Shown piece by piece: positions 13,326-24,100 of a stretch of DNA of 64,000 nucleotides. Below the pieces are notes generated by a model. That model was not told where the DNA came from, ran no database searches, and saw nothing but the letters and a program-made list of their open reading frames with translations. The stretch is from positions 1,267,501-1,331,500 of the forward strand of contig NC_134765.1 of assembly GCF_050436995.1 (NCBI RefSeq), in the 5' to 3' direction. The position numbers were made by a program, and so were the translations under genes. Within the stretch, counting starts at the first letter, position 1. Each line of letters begins with the position of its first letter. This DNA is from Anticarsia gemmatalis (lineage: Eukaryota > Arthropoda > Insecta > Lepidoptera > Erebidae).

Positions 13326-13499
13326 TTAATTACATACATACATACATAAATAACATCACGCGTATTATACCCGAAGGTGCAAGCAATGGTACATAAAATA
13401 CACGACCGTTTTGCTATTAGCAATGTTAGTCCCATGTAATAGGAGGCGAGCCTATTGTCATATACCGGGTATGTTATCAAACCCCGGACGACTATTTAT
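13326..13499 (-). repeat. SINE 3' part (CTGCCTCTGTGG family), minus strand
   Basis: On the plus strand it shows (CATA)n then CCCGAAGGTGCAAGC, GTCCCATGTAATAGGAGG and ATACCGGGTATGTTATCA, the complement of the family body and its TATG tail. The head is probably the piece at 13672-13757, separated by a Helitron-like fragment. Confidence 0.65.
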
Positions 13500-13648
13500 A
13501 TATAACACCTATACTAAATGGTTAAAATATGGTTTGAAGATTTCTTAGGAAGTGTAGAGGAGCACTAAGAGACGATGAATGATTTTCTGAAACTCTACCT
13601 CAAAGGAGGTGAAATTCCACATGGAAGAAGCTACGGGTGGAAAGCTAG
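13500..13648 (+). mobile_element. Degraded Helitron-like 3' end
   Basis: The stretch ends in ACGGGTGGAAAGCTAG at 13648 followed by T, like the end at 25016. It separates two parts of a minus-strand SINE, so it may be an insertion into that SINE. Confidence 0.4.
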
Positions 13649-13671
13649 TCTAATATAAATTAGTAAAAGGG

Positions 13672-13757
13672 TAATAGCACTCTGTCCAACCTAGGAATCA
13701 AACCTGGACCTCGTGTTTAGCAATCGGAGGCACTACCAACCGCAAAACAGAGGCATT
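13672..13757 (-). repeat. SINE head (CTGCCTCTGTGG family), minus strand
   Basis: The reverse complement reads ATGCCTCTGTTTTGCGGTTG, then TAGTGCCTCCGATTGC and B box AGGTTTGATTCCTAGGTTGG. Same orientation as, and 170 bp from, the tail fragment at 13326-13499. Confidence 0.6.
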
Positions 13758-14104
13758 TTTAAGTTTTAATAACAATTTAGATAAATCGGGCAAGGGCTCT
13801 GAACTAAGTTGTCGGTCTATAAGCCTAGTCTAAACTTGTAAATTAGTTGAAATTGTTGCACTGTGTTTAACGTTTATTAAAACAGTTGTAGCTTGTTAGC
13901 TTTGAAGTCTGGTCTGTTTCTGAATTTACTGAAAACAATTTTGCTACCTACTTGTTTATATTAAACTACATGGTTTCTCATTAACTCTATAAATAGATAT
14001 GCCTGTAGGTTGAATATAAAGGCGTAGTATTCTATCTTTTTAGAATACCTAGACAAGAAATACCTAGGAATTGTGGAATCTGAATGAGAACAATAAAAAT
14101 TAAC

Positions 14105-14262
14105 AGTAGTCAGGAGCTCGAATGTCTGACAAACCGGGGAGTATCGTGTTATTACACAGGTAACCGAGTTGTGGAGATCAGATAGGCAGTCGCTCCATAT
14201 AAAATACTGGTATTTAGTGGCATCCGGTGAGACTGAAAGCCGACTCCAACATAGTAAGAAGA
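14105..14262 (+). repeat. Interspersed repeat (GCCGACTCCAACATAG family, copy 1)
   Basis: GACAAACCGGGGAGTATCGT, GAGTTGTGGAGATCAGATAG, GCAGTCGCTCCATATAAAAT and GCATCCGGTGAGACTGAAAG. Probably a non-LTR retrotransposon 3' region; the copy at 26905 is in complement. Confidence 0.6.
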
Positions 14263-14884
14263 AAGACTAGGTCCAGTACAGAACCAAGAAGCAATTTTTA
14301 CACATTAAAACTTATAAAATTAAATTACCGTACATAGTCACTGTCAATACTGTAAGACTAATAATACAGTTTTATTTGTCTTATCACTCATAGAAATCTT
14401 CCTAACAGTAAACTTTACCTACTAATTACAATTCATCACACTACCGTGGCGTAAAGCTTTGAAACTAAGCTTGCCTAAGCACTAAACACTAGGCTACTCC
14501 CTCGGGACCTCTTAGAGTCTGAGAGCTAAAGCCTAGGGTAAAGACACGTGGAGATTTATACACGTGTCCTAAAGACGTATCATGAGAAATAAATTTCTAC
14601 GATTTTTTAGTATTCTACGCTTGTTAATCTATCTTCTATCTTAATCTTTATGCTGCCCAATTCATTTTGTAGCAATTTGGTTTATCTATCTTTTTTTTAC
14701 TTATTTCGAAATAGACTAAAGTCGTTAAAGTTTGTCATATATATTTTAAAAGATTAGCAGAACTTTAGTTAGTTTTCTGCATCTTTTAATGTTAACACTT
14801 GTGACAAATATTTGTGTGATCAGCTCGAGTAAAAAGCTTGGTTATAAATGTTCCCATATGTATTTAAAAGTATATAAGTATGTT

Positions 14885-14965
14885 TATCAATTATTTGGTT
14901 AACATAGTACAAGCTCTGCTTAGTTTGGAATCAAACTACCGTGTGTGAGTTGTCCAGTGAAAATT
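14885..14965 (+). repeat. Interspersed repeat 3' end (GCTCTGCTTAG family, copy 2)
   Basis: CAAGCTCTGCTTAGTTTGGA then ATCAAACTACCGTGTGTGAG and TTGTCCAGTGAAAATTTTAA. Complement of the copies at 6250 and 34727. Confidence 0.6.
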
Positions 14966-15649
14966 TTAATTAAATATAAAATTTAATATAATATTAAAAT
15001 TTTATTGAATTTTTTAATGGTTAATAAAATTATCAAAGCTTAGGATTTAGTTTGATTTTATGAGTAGGAAACATAAAAGTTACTCAAAAATGCTATCATT
15101 TCTTTACGTTTCACGCTCCGCTATGCTCTCCCTATATCTATAAACACAGCGTCACACAAAGTAAGTGCACTACTCCTTGAACAAGTTCACAACTCACACT
15201 GAGAACTACTTGTGCGAAGTTTTCTAATTATTTTCATTACAACTTGTTAGTTATACCTAGACTTAATGCTCTTGTACGTGTTTAATTAAAATAAGAAAGT
15301 TATGAAAATGCATCATGTTTTTTAATGCAAAGAAAGTTTTTAAAGATCCGGGCTTTTCCCTGTTCTTTTTTCTCCAAATCTTTTTCTTGTAATTTAATCT
15401 ACAAATAACAATCCTAATCATAGAAAAACAAGAAACATTGATACATTTATCGCGTGTATTTCTAACGAACAACAAAACCCACAAAAACGAAACACAAAGA
15501 AATGATTACTAAATGAGGTAAAATAATATTCTTTAACAAAAAACTTGCTTAGTGTACTTAAATATTATCAAAATGTAATGATATTGGTTAAAATATATAA
15601 ATACCACCCAAAGTCCGCACAAAAAGTATCGAAACATTATCGTCTTAAT

Positions 15650-15895
15650 TATATTTGTAATCAGACATTTATATATCCATACATACCAATTTTATTCATG
15701 CTTATGTCTGTTTGTTAGGTTTTGACGTCTAAACAACTAAATCGATTTTGATAATAATTTACATGGAGCTCCCGCTCGAACATGAGCTAAGTTATTGTAT
15801 TTGCCAAGGTTTTTTTCAAAATAGATAGATCCCTATAAAAGTTTTTTATTTACCCAAAATAGTACGAGTGGAGCTGCACGGGTTAGTTAGTCAAA
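15650..15895 (+). mobile_element. Degraded Helitron-like fragment
   Basis: The end GAGTGGAGCTGCACGGGTTA near 15888 resembles the GAGCGGAGCCGCACGGGTCAG end at 32992; the upstream part is AT-rich and diverged. Confidence 0.4.
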
Positions 15896-16257
15896 AATAA
15901 TTAACTACTCTAGCGACTTTACCAAAAAAATATTTCAAACTCGGCAAGGGCGACACGATTTTATCAAAAACCATACCTACATCCTGTACTGTACCTATCT
16001 AATTACATCACAATATCTACCTTATATAACGAGGTTGAATGTATTTAATTATGTATATATGTAAAATTACATACAAAAAACAGAAACATTCACAAAGCTT
16101 TCCGAATCAGTATAATCCGCACTTATTTGAATACGGGTCCGCGTTCAGAATTAGGACAAAACCAAATTACATGCAAATATAACGAGTAACCAACGAACTA
16201 CGGGCATAATACAAATTGCGTGTATTTAAAGCTATTTATACAAACATATTATGACGA

Positions 16258-16345
16258 AATGAGGGTGCATTTCGTACACCTCTACTTGCACCTTCGGAAT
16301 AGGGTCTAAGAGGCATGAAATTATGTATGTATGTACATATAATAT
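16258..16345 (+). repeat. SINE 3' tail (CTGCCTCTGTGG family)
   Basis: GTACACCTCTACTTGCACCT, TCGGAATAGGGTCTAAGAGG, then ATTATGTATGTATGTACATA: the body end and TATG microsatellite tail of the family. Confidence 0.6.
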
Positions 16346-16988
16346 TACACTTGGATCCCATGGATTTACCCGGAAAATAAACAACTTCACTAGTAAAAAC
16401 AAACACTACGAACGTATTGGGTAAAATAATTAATCTCTTTGTGCATTCGTTTTGAATAAAATTTAATGAAAATCGAATCATTAGTTTCAGTGTCTTCGGT
16501 AATATCGAACACGTGAGGTTGTTATTCAAAATGCTGGATTACTTTCAACTAAAATTTCTCGAAACCTAACTGCATATATTCAATACTAGTAGAGGAGAAG
16601 AAGGATAATTAAATTATATAATTAGAATTCTCGATGTACTTACTACTCTTTAAAATGTTACAAGAAAGAAGATTATATTTTTTAACCTTTCTATGTTCGC
16701 CACAAAAGTATTATTTCTTCATATTTGACCAATAAACTGTATATTCTACTTATGCATCTAGTACAATATTTGTTTACAACACAATTTGTACAGCTACATT
16801 TTAATTAATTAACCAACGAAGTTTTAGTAACATTTAGTAACTGATAACATTAAGTTTCTCAAAGTTTAACTTTGAACTGAGAGTAGCGAAACAAGAAGCG
16901 AGACTCATTGCAAAATATATTAATTAACTGTAAAACTTATACGGTCTGCAACTTTTTCTGAAAAAAACTTATTTTTCATTTTTGTCAG

Positions 16989-17152
16989 CTAGCCGCGCGC
17001 GCCTTCGCCCGCTTGAAAAAATTTCCCGGCGTAAAAAGTATCACCTATCAGAGTACCAAATTTCGTTATAATCGGCCTAGTAGTTTTTTTTTAGAAAGAG
17101 TAACAAACAAACATACACACATGCACTTTCGCATTTATAACATATATTAGGA
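16989..17152 (-). mobile_element. Helitron-like element, diverged copy
   Basis: CTAG at 16989-16992 is followed by a CCGCGCGCGCCTTCGCCCG terminus, then ACCAAATTTCGTTATAATCG, GAAAGAGTAACAAACAAAC and TTTCGCATTTATAA near the other end. Structure matches the family at 46206 with more substitutions. Confidence 0.65.
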
Positions 17153-18635
17153 TTATAGTAGAATTTTATTAAGTAATCTTTGACATTATAATTGCTGCAG
17201 TCAAGCTAATAAAAGACTGATCTACAGCCAGACCGCAGACGGCAACAGCAAACTGCAGCAACCGCGTCACAAGGCGGCATTTGTCGTCGGAATTGTACTA
17301 CCTGCAGTTGCAGCGAGTATTCTAAGGATACCTTTGATAACTACTATCTCCAAAATTCATTACTATGACAAACATTTATTATGTCTATACTTATTTTAGG
17401 TGCCAATAATTGGCAATACACATGCAGATTTTTTTACCGTTAATAATCTATTAATAATTTATGATTATGCAACTGGTTATAAGTACCTTTATTTTTAATT
17501 AAAGAGTCATTTAAAATATTTTGAAAATCGCTCTAAGCATTACTAAGACCCAACTTAAGTTTCTCAAAGCTATAGTATTACAAGAAGTTTGGTAAAGGTC
17601 TCTCAACATGATACTTAGTTTAGTGGGCTATCTTATTACATAGCCTTTGTGTGGTGAACGAAGGTTTGTACAGAAATATTGTGGAAATCCTATCGCTTTT
17701 GATTATAAAATGTCAGAGCTTCAGTGAAATAGGAGCGGGTGAATGGAATTTCTTAGAAATGAGACAATATAAATACTTAGAACTGAAGTTTCATGGGAAT
17801 TGTTGAGGCTATTTCTGCTTGAGATATTCGTAGCTTTTTACCTGTAATAGGGTTGTAAATAAATGTAGTCAGTTCCTATTATTTAAGGTAGATAAATCCA
17901 GTGGGAGTCGAACGTTAAAATATAAAACGCAAAGGATAAGTGCTAGCGGTAACATATTTTTTTGTTATAATGCAAAATAATTATAAATTTTAGATGTCAG
18001 AAAGTATGTTCAAACTAGTTATTTTTATATTACGCATCTTTGAGTTTTTGTTTATTGTCTTAAAAGACTATAATTCTTACTTGTATCATATGGGCCTAAT
18101 CGTACTAACATACCAGCCAACTCTTGATACATAAACGTAAAATAATCAGATAATGACTCGACCCCTTGTATCATAGCTTTCTAAAACAAAAAGATGTACC
18201 TAATTCGTATTGTGAGATACTCAATATTACAGACTGTATAAAATCGCGGTACAGAACTTTCCAACTAGCTAAAGAATCAATACTTACCTCATTTTCTATT
18301 TTTACAAAACTCTGATAGTTGACTTGTTTCTAATTGATCTGTGAAAGGTCACATGTCGCAAGTGACCTTTCCTTTGACATTTTTCCAACAGCATCCAAGC
18401 AAATGTAAATAGGGATGGAAACAAACTTACTTAGTTCTTTTGTTCAGTTCAAGTTCAATATTGACCGTTGAAGCATACAGACGTGCTCTTATGCATTATT
18501 TAATATAGTTTATAATATATTGACCTCCTTTAGAATTTAATTGTGTAGTGCGTTGACAATGCAAGCTTGCAAATTCCATCGTTAGTAATGAGTTTATAAG
18601 TTACGGGTACGTGTATAATAGATAGAAATACTAAA

Positions 18636-19814
18636 ATGGAGAACAGCCCCTGCACCCCGAGTAGGTCGCCTCAACACTCCACTTCCGTGTCTCTTGAAGT
18701 GGTGTCTACAGCAGAGTTGCAGAGATGGATGACGACCATTGAGACATATTTGAATGAAGTGTGCTCCATATCCACCGAGGGTAAACTAAACTCGGATCAA
18801 AAGCTAAAAATCTCAAACTTATGTCGCAAAGTTGGGAAAGGAACGTCTGAAATGGCGGTTCGGTATCAGTCGCTGAAGCAGCAAGCCCTGGACTTATCAA
18901 GTAAGAATGAAGCTCTGAAAGAAAAGTGCGACCTGACAGAACATATTATTGCACTCAAGCAGACGGTCCAGGAGTCATCGACCGTTGGAAATGTTTCGTT
19001 TGCCGATATGGTCAAAAAGGGAGCTAATAGTTTTGTTCGACCCGCTAACCTCAGCTCTGTCGCCGTATACCCGAAGGATAAACAGAAATCTAGCGACGAG
19101 ACGAAAAACCTTGTACAAAAAATAATTTGTCCGGAACAAATGAAGTTGAAGGTGCGCGGACTGCAGAAAACGAAAAACGGAGGCGTTATAATTAGCACGG
19201 AGACAAAAAATGATGCCGAAAAGTTGAAACAAGCCGTGCAACAATCTACGTTTGGACTCACAGCCGATGAACCCCAAAAGCGCAAACCTCGGATTGTGAT
19301 CGTTGGGGTTCCCTCCGCAATGCCCGAAAAAGAGGTTTTTGCCTGCATATTCGAACAAAACATAGCCGAGAAAATTCCATCTTTGACACTAGAAACCTTT
19401 TTGACCACATGCAAGTTAAGCCACAAATCCGGCAGGAAAGATGCCCCGAACTGTAATTATATAATTGAAGTCCCTGCTAATATTCGCAAGGCTCTCATCA
19501 CTCAGACTCGTATATTCATAAACTGGACCTCTTGTCTTGTTAGGGACTTCACACTTGTAACTAGATGCTACAAGTGCCAGCAGTACGGGCATGCGGCAAA
19601 ATCTTGCCGTGAAAGTCACACCATTTGTGGACACTGTGCGGCTACGGGACATAAAATAGACGCTTGTATAATGAAGCATACCATGGAGCCTAAATGCGCT
19701 ACTTGCACACGTTACAATAAGCCCAATAAACACCAAACAGGAATAGCAGAGTGTCCCGCTAGAAAAGCTGCTGAACAGAGATACATCAACTCTGTTGATT
19801 ATGAGGGTGCATAG
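18636..19814 (+). CDS. LINE ORF1 (gag-like) protein with three zinc knuckles, no ORF2
   Basis: An intact 392-residue ORF. The N-terminal third is polar with a likely coiled coil (about residues 60-110). Residues around 216-305 (IVIVGVPSAMPEKEV onward) resemble the RRM-like/pre-knuckle region of Jockey/R1/I-clade ORF1 proteins. Residues 311-324 and 331-344 are C-x2-C-x4-H-x4-C knuckles, and 354-373 is a variant third knuckle (C-x2-C-x8-H-x6-C). In such LINEs this protein binds the element RNA and forms the RNP. The usual ORF2 (endonuclease and reverse transcriptase) is absent: downstream is about 650 bp of non-coding DNA with a stem-loop and an A-rich end. The intact frame suggests a recent insertion, a trans-mobilised gag-only element, or less likely a domesticated gene. 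Exact clade uncertain. Confidence 0.8.
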   Translation: MENSPCTPSRSPQHSTSVSLEVVSTAELQRWMTTIETYLNEVCSISTEGKLNSDQKLKISNLCRKVGKGTSEMAVRYQSLKQQALDLSSKNEALKEKCDLTEHIIALKQTVQESSTVGNVSFADMVKKGANSFVRPANLSSVAVYPKDKQKSSDETKNLVQKIICPEQMKLKVRGLQKTKNGGVIISTETKNDAEKLKQAVQQSTFGLTADEPQKRKPRIVIVGVPSAMPEKEVFACIFEQNIAEKIPSLTLETFLTTCKLSHKSGRKDAPNCNYIIEVPANIRKALITQTRIFINWTSCLVRDFTLVTRCYKCQQYGHAAKSCRESHTICGHCAATGHKIDACIMKHTMEPKCATCTRYNKPNKHQTGIAECPARKAAEQRYINSVDYEGA

Positions 19815-20340
19815 GCGTTTAATTAAGTTATTTTTCGTAATAATTATGTGTGTGAACTTTGTACTTCATTATTATATTACTTCATTTTTCACCAATGTAA
19901 ACATTCCATCAAACACTACTGACCCACTTACATTCGATTCCTTAGTTAGCAAATTTCTGAACTGCGTCATTAAATGCTTGACCTAGATTTTTATTTTTGT
20001 TTCAATATACATGTTTCGTTACTTAAGTTACATATTAGCATATTTTGTCATTTTTATATAATGATAGTGTATGGGTCCATTATAATCTTTATATTAACAT
20101 AGTACTGCAATAATTGTGTTATCAAAGACTCTGACGGCCTTGTTCTCTGTCTCACCGTAACACAGGTACAAACCTAGCACGGGAGCTGGGGAATAATGTC
20201 TTGTTGGTCTGGAGTATGATACAGTTTTGTAGTGCTATCTAAACTTTACTTTGCCAGAAATTTTAACTATTATTATTTAATATCTAAATATTGTATAAGT
20301 AAATTTTTGTTTTTTATCAATAACGCTCGCCGTATCTAAG

Positions 20341-20378
20341 AGCCTGTGATACAGGATTTATTTATCCTAATACAGGCT
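20341..20378 (+). other. Stem-loop in the 3' region of the gag-only LINE
   Basis: Outer arms AGCCTGT (20341-20347) and ACAGGCT (20372-20378), and inner arms AGGAT (20353-20357) and ATCCT (20364-20368). It lies near the A-rich end, where many LINE RNAs carry a hairpin recognised by the reverse transcriptase. A role in trans-recognition is inference. Confidence 0.55.
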
Positions 20379-20694
20379 CCCTATGTTTTTATTATGTACC
20401 TACCTAATATTCTAACTATAAGACTTATATTAAACTTTATGTATTAATTTATTTGAATAAAAAAAATTGAAATTGTTCTTTGGAATTGGGAATTTGTTAG
20501 AAGTTTTGATTGAAGAGAGTGGCAAAACAGTGGACGTTACAGACAGTAGATAGATTTTTTAAACAAGTATTCGTTTTGATTATTTGCTATAATTCCCAGA
20601 AAATCTAAAGTATTATAAATGTCATGACCTAAGCTAAAAGTATGCCTAAAATCGTTTGCCTTTCTGTTGTCGATACTTTTACGGAAAGTAACTT

Positions 20695-20875
20695 ACTATT
20701 AACTAACTTACGATTTTCTACCACTATCAACAACCGACAATCGACTGGCTACCGAAAAATTTTGCACGCAAATTTTATCAGCGCCTCTAGCGGGCTCCTT
20801 AGGAACTATTTTTGCAGTACGTTGTAAATGTCAAACTCCCGATGCTCGACAGTGCCGACTGTAGAAAATTAGAGA
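20695..20875 (+). repeat. MITE-like repeat (CGACTACCGACAA family, copy 2)
   Basis: CCACTATCAACAACCGACAA, TATCAGCGCCTCTAGCGGGC, AACTATTTTTGCAGTACGTT, TGTCAAACTCCCGATGCTCG and GCCGACTGTAGAAAATTAGA. It ends about 110 bp before the signal-peptide exon. Confidence 0.6.
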
Positions 20876-20987
20876 TCAACAATTTCAACGATACAAAAAA
20901 GTGTATAGTCAAATTCTATATCTTATAAAAGTATTACTTAATACATAGTTTCCGATATTCATGAGAAATCTTTTGTATTTGTTTCAG

Positions 20988-21110
20988 AGATGACTAGGTG
21001 CCGTGTAGCGGCGTGCGTGGCCGCGCTGGCGGCGGTGAGCTGCGCGCTGCCGCACACCGTGCTCGCGCTCGACCTGAACCGCTTGTATGGACATCATACT
21101 AAGCGCTCTG
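20988..21110 (+). CDS. prohormone-4: Prohormone-4 exon with signal peptide and LDLNRLYGHHT peptide
   Basis: A pyrimidine-rich acceptor ends in AG at 20986-20987. The ATG is at 20990, leaving only 2 nt of 5' UTR in this exon. It encodes residues 1-40 plus the first base of codon 41, and the donor GTGAGT starts at 21111. The exon is strikingly GC-rich (Ala codons GCG/GCC) against AT-rich flanks. It carries the hydrophobic signal peptide, the short predicted peptide and the Lys-Arg processing site. Confidence 0.9.
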
Positions 21111-24100
21111 GTGAGTAACACACTAACAAACATTTGTCACTCTTAAAAGGCTAGGGTAAAGTGTCGTAATTGGGCCCCGTGTCCAGTAGAGGCATCGCCA
21201 TGGATAGGGAGTGCTGCTGAACCCTTTCGTTTGGCAAAGGATAAGACGATATATGCAGAGCTGATTGGCAACCATCTCTAGTTGGAGAGGCACTTTAAGA
21301 AGAATGGAAAATGTTTCTTGGGCATGCTTTTGATGCAAGCGCTGCCTGTATGACTTGCCGTAAATCTTGTAAGATAGCGGCGACTTGCCTTAAAACCATT
21401 ATTTCTTCTATTATTAATATTTTTAACCAAAAAACAATTACAATACGTTTTACGTATAGATTAATTGCGCACCTAGTAATGACAGACGTACGAAGTCCTT
21501 TTTATTAAGACTTAGACACTTAAACTGCTTTTAAAAGCCATTTAACACTAACAGTCGGAACCTATCAAACAAAAAACACACGTTTTATCCTAAAAAATCT
21601 CTAAAATACTGCACAATCACCATCCAACCCTGGAAATTGACACATGTCAATTACAAACTTGGTTTAGCCACAAACTAACAACTGTGCTCTAGGCCACGCC
21701 AATCATACACAAAGGTGTCGTTTGAAACTGTGACTTACGGCATAAAGTTTAAGGTCAAAGTTTGTGCAACACTGTATTGGAAGTTATGACGTATGAGGTG
21801 GTAAGCTTTTGTGAAACTGTCAAACGTGGTGAAATAGAGGCTGCATTGGAAATTGTGATTTATTGACGTAAGTTTAAGGTTAAAGTTCGAATAGTGAAAA
21901 GGTTTCAAAGTTATTGAATGCTTTGATTGAATTTTCACTTTATTCAATATCGTAGCTAGCTGTTTGCAATGATAGAGAGCTTTGCTTAGTGCCTAGACCT
22001 CAGGGAGTAACTTTGTGAAGTAAATTTAATAAATCTACGCACGTAATCGTTTGTACTGCGTGCTTAGCCTCCTACGCTAAGATATAAGTCGCTCTAGGCG
22101 CTAAGGCAAACTGTCTGTCAGCATCTAGCTTAAGGGAATTCTTGATTAATTTGAAGTTTACATACTACTATAGAACTTAGTTAATCAAAGGAAAAACTAA
22201 TTGTTTTCAAGGTTCCAGGCCTTAAGGATAAAAACAGGACTATATACTTAACTAAGATTCTTCTGTCCGTCTGATCGTCACCAAATTTTATATATCTCAT
22301 GAAATGTGTGTGTGGTGCTGAAATGCCGATCCAGTGAATGCAATACCATAAAAAGGAATTCAAAGCAAAAAATCTTTGCAGTCCATACGCTTCAATTTCG
22401 ACACAGTGAACGTGCAGCTTAAATTAGTATCAATACAACATAGAGTTCTAGACAGAACATAAATATTCAACAATCACACTTTATACTGTGTAAATAAGTA
22501 TTGAAAATGTAAATCTGATGACAATCATTCAGATTGCCGTCAAATACCAATCGTTAGCACCCTAATTTAGGATATTTAGTGTCAAAACTAGATACCAATC
22601 TGACATGTTTATACACTAAAATATGATATTAATAGAGTACCCAATAGACTAATCTATTGGTTTTAAAGACTATAATTTAGAAATAATAAATAGGTCTAAT
22701 CTAGATTACCTATTATTATTGATAGTGTAAACGACTGTCGATCACGAAGTTATAGGTGCATGAAGGTGAGGTGCATGAAAGGCCGTTCTTAGTAACGCAG
22801 TATTATTAGATTTGATTTCTATTCGGATAGCCGAGTGGTACAAGTTGACACCTCCCACTCAAGTGGTCACAGGTTCGAACCCGAGGCAACACACCAATGA
22901 CTTTTCGAAGTTATGTGTGTATTAGAAATAATTATCACTTGCTCCAACGGTGAAGGAAAACATCGTAAGGAAACCTTGCATGCCTAAAAATTTGTTAAAT
23001 ACATTTATTGAGGGCATGCAAAGTCCCCAACCCGCACTTGGCCAGCGTGGTGGACTCAAGGCCTAACCCTTCCCTCATTACGGGAAAGGGCCCTTGCCCA
23101 GCAGTGGGACAGTAATGAGTTAAATTTATTCTATTCGGATACTTTCAATACAGCAGTTGCCTACCCGTCAAATCAGCTACTCTTTATGAAATGTCAAAAA
23201 CACATTTTGACGAAGTGACGTCACATTGCAGATTTTCGTTGATATCAAATGAGTGTCTAATAAAATGTTTTAGTTTGTAATAATTACAATTTCAACATTA
23301 TTTACGAAAAGAGCTACATAACCTGAACATTTTAGATGAACCTTTTACAAGTTCGAGTTTAATAATTTGTCGTTAACCCAGGCAACTACTCAATTATAGT
23401 CATGAAGTTTTAGTTAATTAAAAAGAAGAGAGAAGAAGAAGAGGTTTGATTCGTTGATCCTACGAATATAATATACCTGGACTCATTGTATTCTGCCCAT
23501 TTCCTCGTGTATACCCATTACAGACCTATTATTTTATAAGGTTTTCTCAATATCAACTTAACAATACCACAATAAATAAATTTCAAATCGCGGTGGAGAT
23601 TTTATTACATGTACAAAAGACTATTAAAAACAAATCTATTTCTGTTTCTCATTATTGTCATCGTGTGTTATTTTGAAGACAGTGTCATCTTGCTAACAAT
23701 AAAACAAAAGTTATATTTCAAAGACTACATTTTATCAACTGGTCTAATTATATCAGTCCTTCGGCTAAATGTAACATTTTTCTTCTCAAAATGTCCGAAA
23801 TGTCCTGTCAATCATTACTTCGAGGGTTTTTATCGAAATGTTACCCAATTATAATTTAATTGACTCAGTTTGTACCAAATTGAGACTCTTTGAAAGAATT
23901 GACGTTTATCTTATTTTATACTTACCCAAGTTGTTATAAAGCCACCCCACTTTTAAAATGAATATTTTTTTAATTGACTAAAATTGAAAATTTTTATTAG
24001 TTTTTTTAGATCTATGTTGTACTAGCTGACGATAAATGGTCTATCTAACACTGAAATAAATTTTCAAATCGGACCAGTAGTTCCTGAGATTAGCGAGTTC

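Larger units (their letters stand above)
14966..18399. other. Non-coding stretch upstream of the gag-only element
   Basis: Holds the Helitron fragments at 15650 and 16989 and a SINE tail at 16258. Small ORFs (73 and 97 codons on minus) show no features. Nothing else is seen. Confidence 0.55.
18400..20475 (+). mobile_element. Gag-only non-LTR retrotransposon (approximate limits)
   Basis: The ORF1 at 18636-19814 is followed by a 3' region with a two-step stem-loop at 20341-20378 (AGCCTGT/ACAGGCT outside, AGGAT/ATCCT inside) and an A-rich end (AATAAAAAAAATTG) near 20460-20475. The 5' limit is a guess and no target duplication could be fixed by eye. Lack of any RT ORF makes it non-autonomous. 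Confidence 0.55.

Noticed and set aside
18444..18486. Internal promoter of the gag-only LINE: TCAGTT initiator at 18444 with AGACGTG at 18479
   Set aside because: The AGACGTG word sits at about +34, not the required +28 to +33, so the initiator/DPE pairing is not supported.
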